Shown piece after piece: positions 6,072-7,388 of a DNA stretch of 7,388 bases. The position numbers were made by a program, and so were the translations under genes. The notes below the pieces were generated by a model, which was not told where the DNA came from, ran no database searches, and saw nothing but the letters and a program-made list of their open reading frames with translations. Numbering within the stretch: the stretch's first letter is position 1; each line of letters opens with the position of its first letter. Source of the DNA: Candidatus Competibacteraceae bacterium (GTDB taxonomy: Bacteria; Pseudomonadota; Gammaproteobacteria; Competibacterales; Competibacteraceae); assembly GCA_020444985.1 (NCBI GenBank), contig JAGRHK010000073.1, forward strand, positions 1 through 7,388. The letters are read 5' to 3'.

Positions 6072-7290
6072 CCGGTTGCAGGAGGCATTTTTTCACTGGG
6101 GCTGGTTGTCCCCAGTGGTATTACCCTTGACGCAATTGGGTGGGCGCGGGCTGTTCAACACCCTGGCCGGTGTCTACGCGCTGTGGGGGTTGCTGAGTTT
6201 CTGGAGTCGCCAGGAGCGGTTGGATCGCCCGATGTTACGGCTTTACCTCGCGTTGCTCGGGGTGTTTTTGCTGACGATTCCCGGTTCGGTTGATCCCGTA
6301 GCGGGAATACGAACCTGGCTCGGTTTCCTGATGCAAAGTGTGACGTTGCTCCTGATCCCGCTTGCCTTGCGCGAATCGCCAACGAATCCTGATCGGTTAT
6401 TGGATGGCATGGCGTTATTCGGCGCGTTGACTCTGGCAGGACTCTATTTGTTGCTGCCTGGGTATCTGCTCGGCTTATCCGGTCAGCCCTTCGATCATGA
6501 AACGCAATTGCGGGAAGATACCCTGCCGTTTTTAACGCCGTTTTTGCTGGCCTGGCTTTGGCGAAACGGCCCGCTTCGTTGGCGCTATATCGCCATGATC
6601 AGCGTCGTTGCGCTGGTTTTAGCGTATGTAGCTCTCGCCGAAGGACGAGCGGCCTTGCTCGGGCTGATCGCAGCGCTCACGGTCTTCAGCGGCTTAGTGC
6701 TGGGATGGCGTCTGCGCTGGACGGCGCTGCTGGCTGTGTTGGTGCTGGCGTTCGCCATCGCTGTGAACATCCATCCCTTTCTTAAGATGCAACTCGATCC
6801 TGAACAACCGCTGGATGCTTTTACCGCTGGGCGCACTGCGCTCTGGCGGCAGGCGCTGGCGCATCCTCCGCCTCGCGCATGGCTGGGGATCGGTATCGGC
6901 AATGGCGCATACGCCGGCGAAGAGGTGCTCAGTTTTCAGCTAGGCGCGCAGGGTCACCAGGTCAAGCATCTGCACAATTTCGTATTGGATGCCTGGTATG
7001 AAACCGGTCTGCTGGGGGTGAGCTTACTGCTGATGTTGATGGGCGCTGTTTTTGTGCGACTTCTGCGCGTTTGGCGATGCCTGTCTGTCCAGAATCGCCA
7101 GCGCGCTGGAGTCTGGCTGGCGGCGGCAACGGCGTTGCTAACTGCCGGGCTGCTTAGTTTTTCCTATACTTCCCGGCAACTGGCCTGCTACCTGTTTGTC
7201 GCCTTTGGAGCCTTGATCGCGTTAAGTCGCCACGCCTCAGAAGAAGCTACGTTGCCAGCAGTTGTTGATACAGATCGAGATAGGCGTTGA
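6052..7290 (+). CDS. O-antigen ligase / polymerase family membrane protein (Wzy_C)
   Basis: Integral inner-membrane protein of the WaaL/Wzy superfamily, which transfers undecaprenyl-linked polysaccharide onto lipid A-core or joins repeat units at the periplasmic face. The 412 residues contain about eleven hydrophobic segments (roughly 20-50, 62-78, 88-106, 118-143, 157-171, 177-197, 200-220, 223-242, 313-337, 352-372, 376-392). A large loop at 243-312 carries the family signature: TAGRTALWRQAL (258-269), GIGIGNGAY (279-287) and KHLHNFVLDAWYETGLLG (305-322). R199 in LAEGRAALLG and H306/H308 fit the Arg and His needed in WaaL. The ATG at 6052 is chosen for its ribosome binding site and overlaps the GT9 gene by 20 bp. 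Ligase is favoured over polymerase because of the LPS-core-like neighbours, but sequence alone does not separate them. The 3' end overlaps a convergent gene by 44 bp. Confidence 0.88.
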   Translation: MMIRPLDRLQEAFFHWGWLSPVVLPLTQLGGRGLFNTLAGVYALWGLLSFWSRQERLDRPMLRLYLALLGVFLLTIPGSVDPVAGIRTWLGFLMQSVTLLLIPLALRESPTNPDRLLDGMALFGALTLAGLYLLLPGYLLGLSGQPFDHETQLREDTLPFLTPFLLAWLWRNGPLRWRYIAMISVVALVLAYVALAEGRAALLGLIAALTVFSGLVLGWRLRWTALLAVLVLAFAIAVNIHPFLKMQLDPEQPLDAFTAGRTALWRQALAHPPPRAWLGIGIGNGAYAGEEVLSFQLGAQGHQVKHLHNFVLDAWYETGLLGVSLLLMLMGAVFVRLLRVWRCLSVQNRQRAGVWLAAATALLTAGLLSFSYTSRQLACYLFVAFGALIALSRHASEEATLPAVVDTDRDRR

Positions 7291-7388
7291 TGATCGCCTC
7301 CTCGCTATGCCGGGCGATCAAGGTGCCATAACCCTGTTCGGCCAACTCACGGCGCAACGTTTCATTGCGCAATAAGAACTCCATTGAG
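7247..7388 (-). CDS. Glycosyltransferase C-terminal fragment (GT4-like), 5' end outside window
   Basis: Reading from the right edge on the minus strand, 46 codons are open to a TAG at 7247-7249. The residues include MEFLLRNETLRRELAEQG, then ARHSEEAIINAYLDLYQQLL. This resembles the C-terminal helix pair of GT4 enzymes (a late-domain helix ending R-x-x-L-x-x-x-G, then the long final helix ending in LYxxLL). The catalytic domains lie outside the window, so family and substrate stay open. It is convergent with the ligase gene and overlaps its last 44 bp. The GT4-type ending and the glycan-gene setting agree, but only the tail is visible. Confidence 0.68.
   Translation of the reverse strand, partial: SMEFLLRNETLRRELAEQGYGTLIARHSEEAIINAYLDLYQQLLAT

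Noticed and set aside
1..7388. CRISPR array, tRNA or rRNA gene, insertion sequence
   Set aside because: No regularly spaced repeats, no tRNA-like cloverleaf sequence, and no transposase-like reading frame or terminal inverted repeats were seen.

Overview
The window looks like a chromosomal segment of a moderately GC-rich gammaproteobacterium. The tRNA nucleotidyltransferase carries the HD phosphohydrolase domain typical of gammaproteobacterial Cca. The aminotransferase closely resembles the IlvE of Pseudomonas-type genomes. The order ilvE, then a short CHCC zinc-finger gene, then lipopolysaccharide (LPS) glycosyltransferases is one I recall from Pseudomonas, where ilvE and a zinc-finger gene lie beside the waaF/waaC core genes. 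The genus cannot be fixed from sequence alone.

Layout. (1) 1-900, plus strand: the 3' three-quarters of cca. (2) 901-1057: an intergenic gap with only a weak promoter-like match. (3) 1058-2002, plus strand: ilvE, branched-chain amino acid aminotransferase. (4) 1971-2496, minus strand: a brnT-brnA type II toxin-antitoxin pair lying tail-to-tail with ilvE. It overlaps the ilvE 3' end by 32 bp, and a small perfect dyad sits just upstream of brnT. (5) 2497-2807: a non-coding stretch holding a REP-like hairpin and a perfect TATAAT for the next operon. (6) 2808-7290, plus strand: a tightly packed run of five genes: CHCC zinc-finger protein, ELM1-family putative glycosyltransferase, GT4 glycosyltransferase, GT9 (heptosyltransferase-like) glycosyltransferase, and an O-antigen ligase/polymerase membrane protein. 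The last four are nearly or actually overlapping. (7) 7247-7388, minus strand: the C-terminal end of another glycosyltransferase, convergent with and overlapping the ligase gene by 44 bp.

How it fits together. Region 6 reads as a surface-polysaccharide (LPS core / O-antigen assembly) operon. Cytoplasmic glycosyltransferases would extend a lipid-linked or core oligosaccharide, and the polytopic WaaL/Wzy-type protein would act at the periplasmic face. The BrnTA module looks like an insertion between ilvE and the zinc-finger gene, and it appears to supply the last codons of ilvE. Nothing here clearly amounts to a new biological system. The most interesting points are the toxin-antitoxin insertion junction, the candidate antitoxin operator, and the ELM1-family gene embedded in an LPS operon.
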